Source: Sipunculus nudus (taxonomy: Eukaryota > Annelida > Sipuncula > Golfingiida > Sipunculidae). Taken from it: a DNA stretch of 64,000 nt. The notes under the pieces are model-generated. The model had not been told where the DNA came from. It was given only the letters and a program-made list of their open reading frames with translations, and made no database searches. Location of the stretch: positions 11,274,839-11,338,838 of the forward strand of contig CM049316.1 of the NCBI GenBank assembly GCA_026874595.1, read 5' to 3'. This document shows positions 10,685-22,997 of the stretch, piece after piece. The position numbers and the translations under genes were made by a program. Numbering within the stretch: position 1 is the stretch's first letter; every line of letters starts with the position of its first letter.

Positions 10685-13060
10685 ACTAAACTTGCTAAAC
10701 AGAGCAGCTGTTAATGCGAATGAGAACTGGAACCACTGAAGCGTAGGCTATAACTGTTGCGTAAATAGTGTAAACACTTGACTGTCTGTGAAAGGCCGTT
10801 GTTGAGTCAGGGTATCTGTCAAATAGAATTCTTGTTTTGGTGAAATAACTCTTATTTTCAGCTTATGCTGTATCAATGTTACCTTGGTAACTGATACTCC
10901 TGTTTTGCGATCTCTTGACGGGGACCCATGCATTGACAGTCTTCGTTATTGAACGTAATTTCACGTCTAGAAATCCTGCTCTGTATCATGTTGATCTCGA
11001 ACTCTTGGTATAAGTGTTTTGCCCAGGATATTTGTGTGTGAACTCTGTTTGCAATCACCATTTGTTGCATATACTATTTAAAGGTTTGACAGCCTTTATA
11101 CGACGACTTGCGTTCCTGTAAGCAATTTACATAAGTTCTTTTGGTTTCCTTGCACGGACATCAGCGTGGTCCTTTTAACGGGAAGATTGTCTGTACGTTG
11201 ATCGTTTGTCGGTTATTAGTTGTCCATTATTTTCAGGTTACCAGGATTTGCACTGCTCAAAATGACTTGGTTTCCCGTGAACGTTTGTGATGACTAGAGG
11301 ATAGGACTGAGTAGTATTTTTAATCCGTATATGATATTTCTTTCATCTTTATTTTCGACTGAATGCTAACAATCCTATCGAGGTGAAGAGTTTATATATC
11401 AGTCGACATCATATCTCATTTATTTCTAAACATGTTAATTGGATTAGATGTATAAAAAAGTAGAGTTTGTTTAGTCTTTTCATTATATGAGGCTTATAAA
11501 AAAAATGAATGAATGTTCTTGACATTTTCCCCTTGCCCCCCCCCCCCCCATCTCCTTTTTTACATTTGGAAAAGAAAAAGGGCCCTTAATATGATGTAAT
11601 ACATAAAGATATACCATGTAGAAGATATATCTGGTTAAAGCTACCAAGACTTACCATATAAACATTTATGCTACAAAGAACAAAATGAACCACGGCCTTT
11701 GTCTTTTGGTATACGGCAACTGCGTCAAGTTATTTCTCTGCAGTAGTTACAGTCATAATGGCCTACCTAGAGTGTTAGATGGCACTTCCCGGCTTTTCCG
11801 ATAAAAAAAGTGAAACTAATTACTGAGGCATTAAGGAAGTCCGGGCCAATCACGTGAGCACACAGTTATATGGCCTTTGAATTCCATGCAACAAATATCT
11901 GGTTGTTTGTGGTGAAATTTTAGGTATTCCAGGCGGAGAGAGTGAAAAAACTGGTCAGGTTATATCTTGACAGTTTTAATGTAACGGGCACACGTGCCCA
12001 TTTGCACAGGTACAATATCTAGCTAAGTCATAATTTATATTTATAACATAACATGGTTTGTTCTATTTTGCATAAACAAATAGATATGCATCATCAAATC
12101 TAAGGATTTTGTATGTGATGATGTCTGGGATGTACAGAACTCTGTTGCGCTGATACAATTATGAAACGAAGAGCTCACTTTGTTGCTTGGTTATCACCGT
12201 TTGCGTTTTTCATAAATATTGTAAAAACTAATAAGAATGCTGGTCCTGTTTTAAATTTTATCATACATGAAAGTACTACTGGTGTTATCATACCAGCAAA
12301 CTGAGGGATCCTTTGAAAACTATGACGGCAAAGTGCCCGTATCACAGCATTTACACATGGTATAAGTATAAGGAACTGATAACGTCACTCGGTAAAAAGT
12401 GCAGCGTGCATGGCTCAAAGCTGATTACATCGATTTTGTGTTGTTCCCGGCCTTTGCCCCAGCCTTGTTTTTACTTTAGTCAGGTGTAGGCCTACCGTGT
12501 TGTCATTTCAGCCGATGGCGTTGACTCGGTCGTACCATCGAACGGCTCACCAGTGTCACAAAAGCGGAAAATCAGCGCATTTGCTAAACAATAATTCCTG
12601 ACGAGGCACCCGTGTTAAATGGTCACACAGAATACACAGCTGCGTGAACATTACAGCTGAGTTAAGCCCTTTATGGCCCATGGACCGGGCGTAAGAGAGC
12701 CTTTATCACAGGAGAGTGGACAGAATACCAGTGGCTTTGTCGAGGCCGCAGTATTTGAGGAACGCCAAACCAAACAGCATTTACAAGGGCGGCTAATTAA
12801 TCTAGGCTGAATTGTCCAATAGCGGGATATTGGAAATGACTGTTATATGCGGTTACATGAAGGGAGTTTTTGTCGTCATAGTGGCTTGAACAGTGGTAAC
12901 CCCCCTCAAATGGTAAAAAAGATTAACTTAAGAACAGAAACCCTGATACAATTAGCGCAATCTGTCACCTGAGCGAATGGTGACGCCAGGAAAGCTAATT
13001 GGATATTGCTTTATATGTGGTCTTTTGGCAAGACTTTAGGAAGACAAGTCACAGTAACAC
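10685..13060. other. intergenic DNA upstream of the exon
   Basis: No coding exon is seen. There is a 14-bp poly(C) run at 11536-11549. The stretch 12600-13060 is more mixed in composition, with TAATTAAT and CAGGTG-like words and no repeat character. It could hold regulatory DNA for the gene starting at 13266, but nothing in it is diagnostic. Confidence 0.5.
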
Positions 13061-13265
13061 GTGCTTTTGGGGTTTCTCCAGTCCCACCAGTCCTGCCCCT
13101 TTTTCCGATTCGCTGACATACAATTGGCTTCTGCACGCGAGTGGTACGAGGTAAAGTCGGACCCCACGACGTAGCGAGACTTGAGCGAGCGACGCCGCAG
13201 CGGGGACAAGCATTGGGCAGACGCTCTGCGGAGGAGCTAGCCCAGCTGATGCCAGCTCTGAATCA
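13061..13265 (+). promoter_or_regulatory. CpG-dense promoter / 5' UTR candidate
   Basis: About 100 bp between 13135 and 13235 are packed with CpG dinucleotides (roughly a dozen or more) in an otherwise CpG-poor, AT-rich region. They lie directly before the first in-frame ATG of the exon. No TATA box is evident. A CpG-rich TATA-less start is common for invertebrate housekeeping-type promoters. The exact transcription start cannot be placed. Confidence 0.45.
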
Positions 13266-13769
13266 ATGAGCTATGACACCGCTAGTTGTAGGCTTGTGCT
13301 GGCAAGTATGAACAGCTGTGTTTCTCAGCAACAACAGCTCTTGGATAGCATACAGCACAGAATCATGTTAGAAACAATTACAGTCACTGCGATTATTGTG
13401 TGCCTCTTTTTAGCGGGTAAAACAACCATTGACTCCATCAGAAAACGATGGGCTAAAGTCACCGTAGTTGTGATCGGTGGTGGACCCGTCGGGTTTCTCT
13501 CAACTATGATCGCTGCACATTCCAGTAAAGTATCCAAGGTTATTTTATTCGAGGAAAAACTACGTAAGGATTTACTTAACAGGCCTCAGCAGCTGGCGGT
13601 GGAGAGGAGGAATGCTATGTTCTTAAAGAGTTTCGGAGTAGACTTTGATAACATAGAAGGCTGCTGGCAGCAGCACTGTTTTTACACACGTATCGGGGTG
13701 TTACTGGAGCATCTGCTTAGCATCACGGGAAGGCTACCCGTGCCGGTCGAGCTAAAACTTGGTTGTAAG
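13266..13769 (+). CDS. first visible exon of a membrane-anchored MICAL-like FAD-dependent monooxygenase-type protein (partial gene)
   Basis: This exon encodes 168 residues. An in-frame TGA at 13182-13184 makes 13266 the first available ATG. Its Kozak context is weak, and Met15 and Met34 are alternatives with A at -3. Residues ~36-51 form a hydrophobic segment (VTAIIVCLFLAG), followed by a basic patch (IRKRW), as in a signal anchor. Residues 65-76 (KVTVVVIGGGPVG) are the beta-strand plus GxGxxG loop of a Rossmann FAD-binding fold. VILFEEK at 92-98 supplies the acidic end of the second strand. The later NRPQQLAVERRNAMFLKSFGVDFDNIEG and FYTRIGVLLEHLL resemble the N-terminal part of MICAL-like flavoprotein monooxygenases. 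The exon ends in phase 0 at AAG|GTAAGT, a consensus donor, and the frame closes 19 codons into the intron. Family members are much longer, so most of the gene is missing from view. Substrate and pathway are unknown. Confidence 0.75.
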
Positions 13770-14708
13770 GTAAGTCACGCTTCAATGATTACTGACATCC
13801 CAAATATGACATCCCAAATAACGTGACGTCATCTATCCATTTTGTGTCGGAAGTAACCAACATTTCCTTAATGCTGTAACTTGTTGCCTTGGTAACGTAA
13901 GGGAGTGTCTTGTTTTGGTGTTTTATTCGTTTTATCAACAGCAGTTTGTGGGAAATAAAACATCGCTCCAAGTTTGCGCAATGTCTCCTGAGGTCTAAAA
14001 ATAGCGTGTGGTATGTATTTGTCAGTCTTGTTAATGTTTTCATGGTAATACTATTTTGGTTTCTGTCAAAATCCCCGGTTGTTCCTCTGAAAAAAATCTA
14101 TATCATTCACAGTTCTGTCATTTTAATTTATACAAAAATGTACATAATCTCAAATGCATACAGTGTTGCCACTTGCTTTGAGCCTTTGACTGTTTTGCAA
14201 ACTGAACATGGTTAACAACACAATTAGCGCACGCCTAAGTGACAAATAGTGTCATAAGCTGTCACAGGGCGTCTTTCTGCACGTGTAAATTCAATAAATC
14301 ATCCATATTGGACCTGTCATAGGCACCGTGTCTTGACTTAACACTGGCTCGGTAAAACTCTCACGATCGGCGTGTGATGATCGGGAGAAAAATTACACTA
14401 ATAATAATAATAACAACACTTGTCTGTGACTCCCCTTCTCTCACTCACTCTTTGTTTATATTAGGCCTATGGCTTGCTAAAGGGTCTTCGATTTCTTTCA
14501 ATTATTGATTTTTCGATTGTTTTTTTTTTAATCAATCTTAATATTCTGCCAGAGAGGCAAATGGTGATAAGATGAAAAAATATAATTTCCCTTGTAGCAT
14601 TTAAGTCTTCAGACCAGGTAATAATTAGATATGTTTATAAATTTACCGCTCAACATCTTATATAGGATGTAATATAGTATATTCATTAACAACATTGCTT
14701 AAATTCTT
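13770..14708. other. presumed start of intron 1; no exon seen
   Basis: It begins with the donor GTAAGT. It contains a TGACGTCA palindrome at 13824-13831 and a short (AAT)n run near 14400. No acceptor-bounded frame continuing the FAD protein was recognised here or further downstream. Confidence 0.5.
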
Positions 14709-14788
14709 ATCGTCATACTATCAAGCCCCTGTCACACACGCTTAATTGAGGCCTCTTAAATTTACTTCAGGCTTGAAAGTATGACGAT
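14709..14788. repeat. 80-bp inverted repeat (19-bp arms)
   Basis: ATCGTCATACTATCAAGCC at 14709-14727 pairs with GGCTTGAAAGTATGACGAT at 14770-14788, with 18 of 19 positions complementary across a 42-bp spacer. It could be a very small MITE or a transcribed hairpin. Neither reading is proven. Confidence 0.8.
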
Positions 14789-14970
14789 ATGCTTCCTAGA
14801 TCATGTATATTATTTATTCTTCTCGGGGTGTAATAGCCATAGGGAAAATACTGAAAAACGACTGCTAATGCAATAATTGACCCCAACTGATTTTTTTTAT
14901 AACTGTTGGATCATCGATTTGCAAGTGATTTTGAGTCAATGCAATGTTGCAACCTTACCTTACATAACTG

Positions 14971-14973
<3 letters not shown>

Positions 14974-15007
<34 letters not shown>

Positions 15008-15028
15008 CCCCCCCCTCTCTCTTTCTCT
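14974..15028. repeat. (CT)n microsatellite with internal C10
   Basis: A CT dinucleotide run is interrupted by ten C residues at 15005-15014 and flanked by another C run. This is simple polypyrimidine sequence. Confidence 0.95.
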
Positions 15029-15820
15029 CAAGGTAGACCAGGATTACAAATAATTTGTTTTAATGTTTGTTTTATATTTCACATTCAGAGGGCGTCCCAG
15101 GACTTTTACGCATGCACGTTTATTAGTTTGAGTGCGTACACGTAAATCGTCAGTCTGACATCAGTCTTTAAAAGTCCTGTTTATTTGATTTATATGGTTT
15201 GCTCCCTGACACAACTTCCTTGTTATTAGGTAAGACCCGGTGTACAACAGATTTATTTATATACCCGCACCCTGACCCGTTGAGCCAGCACGGCGCAAAT
15301 CCACTTAGAGATAAGTTATTACGTGTTAGAGCGATAACAACCCGTGCGTTCACTATATACCACGCCTGTGGTTCAGAGCGCGGGAAGGAGGGGAGAAAAA
15401 AGTGATGCGCAGGGAAGTATTGGTGAAACTTGTGATAATTGAGAGTTTATACTGCCCGAGGATGTTTATGTGTGGTAAATGAGTCAGATCGTTGTTCACT
15501 GTACATAACGGTACATTCCCTCATATGAAGCGATCTACAGAGCATACACGTTTTCCCGCATTCATCCAGCCACTTTGGGTCGTTAATGTATGAATGTTAT
15601 GGTGAATGATAATGACTGGATTCTTATTCCATTGACTGCACAATGATCTTTTTCAACTTGAATTCCACTAGTGGTGGGAGTCCTGGCAGTCCTGGCCCAG
15701 TGTTGATATGGACCAACAGTGCATGGAGCACTGGGAGCGGGCATTCATACGCTAGCTTGATATTTTGGTGGGGGTTGCGGTTGGAAATTATCAGTGGCTC
15801 CGGAGCGTGTTATATAATTG

Positions 15821-15822
<2 letters not shown>

Positions 15823-15869
<47 letters not shown>
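15823..15869. repeat. (TA)n microsatellite
   Basis: Roughly 46 bp of TA dinucleotides, followed by imperfect TGTGTG and TATATA words. Confidence 0.95.
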
Positions 15870-15872
<3 letters not shown>

Positions 15873-17669
15873 GTGTGTGTTTATAAATATGTATATATAT
15901 GCATATTATATCTTTTGTATCTTATAAGTATTCATATACCGACGAATGCAAAGGTATATCCTTGCAAACAGTGTAAATATATATATACTGATAGTCTGAT
16001 TAACATATGCGTCCGTTTATATACAGACATGTTCAGTATAACCGATGAATGGTCCTTGTCGGACATTAATTAATACATGGGGCAGGGAGCTTAGTATGCC
16101 AAATATAATATCCATATCAATGCTGCAAATCCACCGACCTTGTCTGGAGGAATAAGAAACGTCGGCCGAGTAGCTTAGATGGAAAGCGGAGTCCGTGCCC
16201 TATTAATTCCTGATTAGTATAGTAGCAATACTATAACTGAGTACAACCGATACCGCAGCTAATCAATTTACACAAAGTGAACGATGCTCACCATATGGAC
16301 TGAGGACCTCAGAAAAACATTTAAAGAAATACATGTAAATTAATTTATCATGTGATCAAGTGAAAATAAAAAGTTGATTTATGGAATCTGTTGTTTTTCT
16401 GTGTTGGCACATTAGTTGTTACGACTAGAGGGCTGAGCACAATTTTCTATGGTGATTCCGTGTTAGTGGTTTTGGTAGCTTTTTAAAAATGGAGGAGGGT
16501 CCGACCCCCTTATTATCCCCCCCCCCCCCCGGATCTGCTTCTGGGTCTGACAATATAATGACATGAGAATGTTTCTTGATCCGATTTGTTTCCTGTATAT
16601 AGGTCTAGTGCTCTTTGATTTAAGTTTTATGTATTTCAGAGTATCAAATTCTCGGCTGATGAAGTAGGCACCCCGCACCTCCACGTATAATCCCGATATT
16701 AAGATTTAACTTGTCGATGCGTGGTCAGTATCGGATTTTCTGTTGCCATGAGTAACGTTATATGATTCGGATTTATTAATGGTCAGGCCTTGTTAATGAT
16801 TCCGGTAAGTGTGGCCGGCCTTAATGCATGTTCTGACGCCGAACACGCCCCCGGTCGTGTACTCTTCAATATGGCTAATGGCAGGCTCCCATTACGTCCG
16901 GGGGCTGGTCTTAGGGTCGTCAGTTCTATATTTCGACCGAACAAAGAATGTATAAAGAACGAATGGCAGACCCTGGTCTTGGTCCCACGGTACCACCAGG
17001 GAGAGGGACTGAATGTATTTTTTTATGTTATGATGTGGAACTCGGAGCAAATAGATAAAGTAAATATTTATTGCTTCATCAGAACATAAATCGATACTTT
17101 TCGTCTAGGGAGAGATGAGGAGGAAATTTTTTATGTGGGTTCTTCCCCAAAAGAAGTGAAAAAAAAAGAAAAACGGAAAAAACTCTTTCGGACGATTCTC
17201 AGTCAGTCTAAGCCGTTCTTAATTTGTGGTTTTCAGGCGAGACGGATTCCGACCCGGCCCTACAGCTAGACAAGACATGTATCCGAAGTGTTGAGAATGC
17301 ACAGATAATACGCCCTCCTTGCAGCGTCCCAGACCTAGGCATTATTCAGATACGGTCTGCTGGGCCGGGTTGGTGAATGTTTACTTATCAGAGCCCGCCC
17401 TCGGAACATGATCACTAAAGCCGCCGTAATTGCCTTTAACCATCATAAAATTACTTCCGCCTTGCCGAGGAATGGTGTCACGTCAGAGCGGGGCTGTTTG
17501 TATCCTATTTTTAGGATGGCTAAGCAATGTCGGCCAGCAGGTGAACAGATTGTGCTCATGTATTTAGAAGAAAAATAAATTCAAAATAGAAACAAATCAT
17601 AGAAAATAATTTTTGTTCAAAACACCGGTTCCACGGGCATGCACACTTCGCTAACGGGCTTTGTTCCAT

Positions 17670-17731
17670 CATGTGTGCGTGTGTGTGTGTGTGGGGGGGG
17701 GGGGGGATGTGTGTGTGTTGGGGGGGGGGGG
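17670..17731. repeat. (GT)n with G14 and G12 runs
   Basis: A GT dinucleotide run leads into 14 G residues (17693-17706), more GT, then 12 G residues (17720-17731). On this strand it has G-quadruplex potential. Confidence 0.9.
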
Positions 17732-18240
17732 TTCCAGATGAAACCAGATACTTTCATGAAATCCCAACAGTACCGATTCTCAGATGGTAAGATGATAATT
17801 TCTGCAATATAACGCACCCGAAAACATACATGTAATTTCAAACGATGTCGCTAGTGCCGTGGGAAAGGTCTGTTGTCTAAACAGGATATGAACTGTATTT
17901 TCAGTTTTTAAAAAGTGTGAAACTGAGCCAAGTGTATCCTGAGGGGAGTTATTTTCCAAATATTCCCAATCAATTTTGGATGGTGACCTCATTTCGAGAA
18001 TGATCTATGACACGCCATCTATCGAAAACTCTAGTCCATTCAGCCTATGTCAGCTCGGCCCATGGAAAACCCCTATCCCGCATGAACTCGGAATATGTCC
18101 AAACACAAGAACGGTTAAAATAGAATAACACCTCTTATTGTTGTAACGGATTTATATTATATATGCATGTACAATTCACTTTAATTGTTAGACATGTTTA
18201 TATTGAATCTCTTAATTGTATGCATGGAAAGTACTTAGAT

Positions 18241-18256
18241 CAGCGCTTAAGCGCTG
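18241..18256. repeat. 16-bp perfect palindrome CAGCGCTTAAGCGCTG
   Basis: Self-complementary with no spacer. It is isolated and not part of a recognised repeat. It could be a dimeric protein-binding site or chance. Confidence 0.9.
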
Positions 18257-19288
18257 TTTGTACAATCCGAAAGAAATAAATATGTTTAAACCAACACAAA
18301 AATGAATTGTTAATATGCATTACAATAAAATATTAGATTAGCGTAACTGATGCTTTGACTATATCATGTTTTTACATATCCTTACAAGCGATTACGTCGG
18401 GTACAATCAAGTAGAATGATGTCTGGTTTGGCAGCTGATTTCATTAGTCATCATGCGCGGTTCATCTGAGTGGTTTAGTAGAAGAAGAATCCCCCAGGAG
18501 TAATAGCAGCAGGGCGAGTGACGTCATAATCAAACCGGAGAGGAATATAACACACTGACTGCTTCCGTACTTCTGGCTTGGCTGAAGAAAAAGTGCGTAA
18601 GCCAGATTAATCAAATTATGCAAGAGTGTGTTGTAGGGCGTGCGTCACAAAATGCTCCCGCTGTCGAAATTAACAGATTTATAATAGGATTTCCAGCGGT
18701 AAAATAAGCCATAAAAATATCCAGAGTGATTGTTGTAGAATATTTTATGGTATACACATAACGGTACTGCTGCAGTACGTTAATGTCACTCCACCGATAG
18801 GAGATGCCATACATAACGCCGACACTCTGTAGAAAAGCTATGATTCGATTGTCGTGAATCCTAAGTGAGACGTAAAATATAAGTACATGATTTTAATGAC
18901 TGTACGAATTTTTACGCCCAGCGTACGTACAAACACACACGGCTACGACTCACTTTGCCTTACGTAAGCGGAGGTTATCGCTGACGTAACTTTATTTGCA
19001 CATCTGACCGAGAAAAAAATTATCAATGAAGACACACCAGAATGGTCATTCAACAACATCAAGAGACTTTCATATTTCGGAAAATATCGATTATCAATAT
19101 TTCGGTTTTTTTTTGACTGGTTGATTCAAAAGATCCAGGTTCCCATATCCACAGTAATCAGGGCGGGGTAGCGCAATTTACGCCCACTGACATTAGAGAG
19201 TCTACGACCAGCGTACTGGCTGTCAAGTTAGGCTTACTAGGCCAATAATTAAAGTACCTACTGAGTCGTGCTGTCGAGGGGAGGGGGG

Positions 19289-19735
19289 CGATCTCTGAAT
19301 GCCTTTGAACATCGTGAGTTATGATTGCACGGTTCTGCTTATAGCTAGGATTCCTTGTGCACAGAACGCGGATGCGTGTTTAGAAATTTCGTATGTACCA
19401 CACGGCAAAATATAAATGTTCTAGTGGGTGCGCGATATTATCGATATATCGGTACATCGCGATATGGTGATTTGCATATTGCGTATTGCGATACAGTTTT
19501 CAATCATAGATATTTTTGGCCGGATCTCTAAATGCCTTTGAATAAAGTGTGTTATGATTGCACGGTTCTGCTTTTAGCTAAGATTCCTTGTGCACGGAAT
19601 GCGGATGCGTGTTTAGAAATTTCGTATGTACAACACGGCAACTTATTAATCTTCTTTTGCAGTGCGCAATATTAGCGATATATCAGTATATTACTTTATA
19701 TATACATGCCAAAAACTTATTTGTTTCAAAATGAG
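19289..19735. repeat. two-copy direct repeat, ~236-bp period
   Basis: The block starting GATCTCTGAATGCCTTTGAA near 19289 recurs as GATCTCTAAATGCCTTTGAA near 19525. In each copy it is followed by the shared words TTATGATTGCACGGTTCTGCTT and GGATGCGTGTTTAGAAATTTCG. Both copies end in a CGATATATCG-type segment (about 19430 and 19672). The copies are mildly diverged. Confidence 0.85.
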
Positions 19736-20371
19736 ACATCTAAATGGGCTGAGATTAATGACAGGCTTAAAGTAAACGCTATAGTGTCTTTAGACGTTTG
19801 GTAGGAAATGTTCAAGAGTGGCCTGATATACAAAAGATCAAAGAATTCCATTATGAAAGATATTACCCGACGTTGCACATCGTTAAATTTGATCCTTTAA
19901 ATTAGTCTTTATACGTGGAAGGATCGTTACACCTCGAAGGATCGAGAATACCTGCCGGGGAAACGTAGGTACAGTTTCACAGATAATTGCATATTTCTTT
20001 GATAATTGCATATATACGTCTGAACAGATTAATAATCGATCATCAGTCGGTTTGCTAATACCGATGATCGATTATGAAAAGATACCGAATCCCACCACTA
20101 GTTCTTAGGGTACTGTCTCTAGGTAAGAACTTATCTAAGTGATAAATATATACTCAGTATAAACTTTAATTGTGTTGTAACTTGTTATATTTCACTTGAC
20201 AAGTTAAATCATTATGATCGTATATCATTAATTTATGAAGATATATAAAAAATCACAATTATTTCGAATAAATTGAATACAATGAAAATATCGCGATACG
20301 TATCGCAACACCGTACCACATATCGCAATATTTTGCAATACGAAATTTGTTGGCGATATTAAGCCCTGTTT
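19425..20371. mobile_element. hAT-like non-autonomous element rich in CGATAT words
   Basis: The left end reads TGGGTGCGCGATATTATCG. The right end inverted reads CAGGGCTTAATATCGCC and continues with GCGATATG and TATCGCGATA words that face TCGATATATCG and ATCGCGATATGG on the left. Flanks TGTTCTAG and TTTTCTAT could be a decayed 8-bp target duplication, as expected for hAT. Inside, a 13-bp perfect hairpin pairs 20032-20044 with 20063-20075. No transposase frame is visible. Confidence 0.4.
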
Positions 20372-22579
20372 TCTATTACAGTGCGGAACAGGCAAAAACC
20401 GCTACTTGAGCTACATTCCGCATGCCGGAATCTCAATTCCCTTATTTGGTAAATATCGAATTTCATCCACATTCCGCATGCAAGATCCGAATTCAGTGTG
20501 CTTATGGACTCTTCTCCTTAGGTAACAGTTGGGACACTTTATAATGTACTGTCACCTGCTTGTTGCATAATCGAGTTACGTCACGAAACAATAAGCGGTT
20601 TCAAGTCATCATTGTTAATCATCGCATGCGACGCACGTGGACCATTTGTTTCGTTAATCCCATACACGAGTGGGGGTTAATTAAACATCACCTGATGCTC
20701 AGAAGTTTTACCACAAAGATATCATTTCAACCTTGATTAGACTTCATATCTCGTGGTTCGTGTGATGGCGAAATGCGATAAACAGGTTCAGTGACCGGTC
20801 ATTCACTATCGCAGACTGGCCGGGATTCGTAAACAACAGTTTGCCGAAGTAGAGAAACGTTGGTTAATAAAACGGGTCATATTACAGCACATATAACCCA
20901 TGGTGTTATCAGAACAATATTTTTTTCAGATTTTATATTTGGAAATTTTAAATTTTGCTTTCTTGTTGCATTCAGATGATTATCAATATAATTACTTTTG
21001 AAAATAGAATATGACACAACATGACATATGTTTCACAGACGCATGATAAGACGCATGTACAACCAATGCCCTGTTATTGGAAAAAATATTTGCTAAAAAC
21101 AAGAAGGGACAAACTTTTGACAGTCTCGAGAGGTTTCTACACACAACCTCAGCTTTGCAACTGAAAAATACACTGTTTCCACGGGCATACATGCATATTA
21201 TAAGGAGGAGCACATACTTCCATTTCAGTGGTTGTTTTTTAGGTCAAGGAAGCAAAACATCATATGGCTTGTTATAGGGATACCAGTGTCAATGTCACCA
21301 TAAAGCCCTCAAGTCGGCGGGCATTATTCTAATTGCATTATGGGAGAAGTCATGCCCTGTGGCTTTATCCAAGATACGGTTTATGGCTCCTCATTAAGTG
21401 GTCAGTCTTACACCATAAGATAAATTTATCTGCAGCCTGCAGCTTCTCTGGAGGCAGTGCTTGGGATGGAAGTGGCGTATGTGATTCAGACTCGCTGGTA
21501 CGTTGGCTGCTACAGCTCTCGGTGAGACGCGGTAATTACAGTTGACTTTCATGCCACGAACTTATCGTGATCCCAATTTTCACGTCTAGAATACATAGCA
21601 CAGAAATTGGCTTCTAGGAAAGTACGGCGTTTAAAATGCCATACCTCGCTGCTATTTTTACGCGGGGAATATACTTGTAAAAGGTCATTGGTAGTGTATT
21701 GGTGTTGCGACTGCCGTGGAGATTTCATCATCACAGATCGGGAGATAACAAAGTTACGAGCATCGACCGGAAGGTAGCAAGGTGATGTGATGCGATTTGT
21801 CATGGCGACTCACGAATGAGACCAACAAAATTACCTCCAGTGACAGGAGAGCCCTCACGACACTGATCTCCATCGGCGTGTTATATTATGTTTTGGTCAC
21901 GTGGTGTTATTAGCCAGCTGATTGGCACACGCCTGAAATTGAAAAAGCATGTTCCTTGGTATGCATTTTTAATATAGGTTGATTCATAAGGGTCACATAC
22001 AGATCAGATAAAGGACTTAGAATAGGAGCTAGTATGGCGAAGCAGGAAAACGGCAGAAGTCGCAAGGGGGAGGTTGTGGGGATTTCCTCCCATGATGTAG
22101 ACATTTTTTTAATAAAAGGTGCAATGGGGCAATCTGTGGCAGATTAAAGACAAATCGCAGAAATCCGGTGCTGTATTTATAAGTAGATAGAAAGTTAGAT
22201 AAATATAGACATATATGCTCCGAGAGTAGGTACTCAAGTATCAAAAGCGTTTAAGGCAAGAGTCCCGCGATTGATTATTTATTCCCCACAGACGTTTTTA
22301 AATCAGTTCATTCCAGTGGCCACTGAAGACGGGAGGGATTATAGAGATACCGCGTGTGGAGTCTGTTTTCTGTCCGTTATTTGTCTGTTTAACACAAGTG
22401 GGCATCCCTCCAGAATCCCCCTTTTCGGAGAAACACCTGATCAGAGAACTAAGGCCGAACTCGTTATAATTTATTTAACAAGACGAACAAGTTTCCTTAA
22501 TCTTAACATTTTCAGAAACGGTTGTTATTTAAATTCACACAAAACGATGTTTAATGCTTATCTGATCTGCACAAGATAA
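20372..22579. other. intergenic DNA, no gene seen
   Basis: The word ACATTCCGCATGC occurs twice near 20422 and 20480. Otherwise there is only mixed-composition spacer with short random frames, such as 21077-21277 and 21333-21545, that carry no recognisable domain. Confidence 0.6.
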
Positions 22580-22735
22580 GGGGGCCGGGACAGTCGATTG
22601 CCCGTGTCCGATCCTCGGCGTGGCTATGTGGGATGTAGTTGCCCGTTCAAGGCGGATGGTTCCTCCAGGTATTCCGGTTTCCTCAACCAATACAGACTAC
22701 CGAACGCCAGCACCTTAGCCAAGGAGAATAATAAA
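22580..22735 (+). repeat. SINE, second family, copy B
   Basis: The head GGCCGGGACAGTCGATTGCCCG and downstream GTGTCCGATCC are tRNA-like but decayed. The body GGTTCCTCCAGGTATTCCGG then TTTCCTCAACC and ACCGAACGCCA aligns with 4640-4700. It ends in an AT-rich tail, AATAATAAATTATAATAAATA. Confidence 0.55.
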
Positions 22736-22997
22736 TTATAATAAATATCTTTACAACCCATGTAAAATCTGCAGATTTGACCTGATTGAAGATCTTTGTG
22801 GAAACAATCTGTGCGTGTGTCACATTTGAGGAAAAAAGATAGGGTACTTCAAAAGTTATAGGGTTAACAAAAATCCTATATTTCAGCAAATTTGACCTTT
22901 AAGATTAAGTTCAAGGTCACGGGTTTTTGACACTCCTTCGACAACTTTAGAAACATTATTCACTTAAAAAAAAATTGTTTGTATTTTGTTTGTTTTT

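Larger units (their letters stand above)
15029..19288. other. intergenic or intronic DNA with simple repeats, no exon seen
   Basis: Contains (TA)n at about 15823-15869, C14 at 16517-16530, a GT/poly(G) stretch at 17670-17731 and a 16-bp palindrome at 18241-18256. A possible half of a CAGAAGCAGATCC-type hAT terminus lies at about 16531-16545. A tRNA A-box-like word, TAGCTTAGATGG, near 16169 has no matching B box. No domain-bearing frame is visible. Confidence 0.5.

Noticed and set aside
16159-16200. tRNA-like A box (TAGCTTAGATGG)
   Set aside because: No B box at the right distance and no cloverleaf could be drawn. It may be a decayed SINE head but is not callable.
16440-16545. Possible further hAT-like MITE ending in GGATCTGCTTCTG
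   Set aside because: Only one terminus is recognisable and no inverted partner was found upstream.
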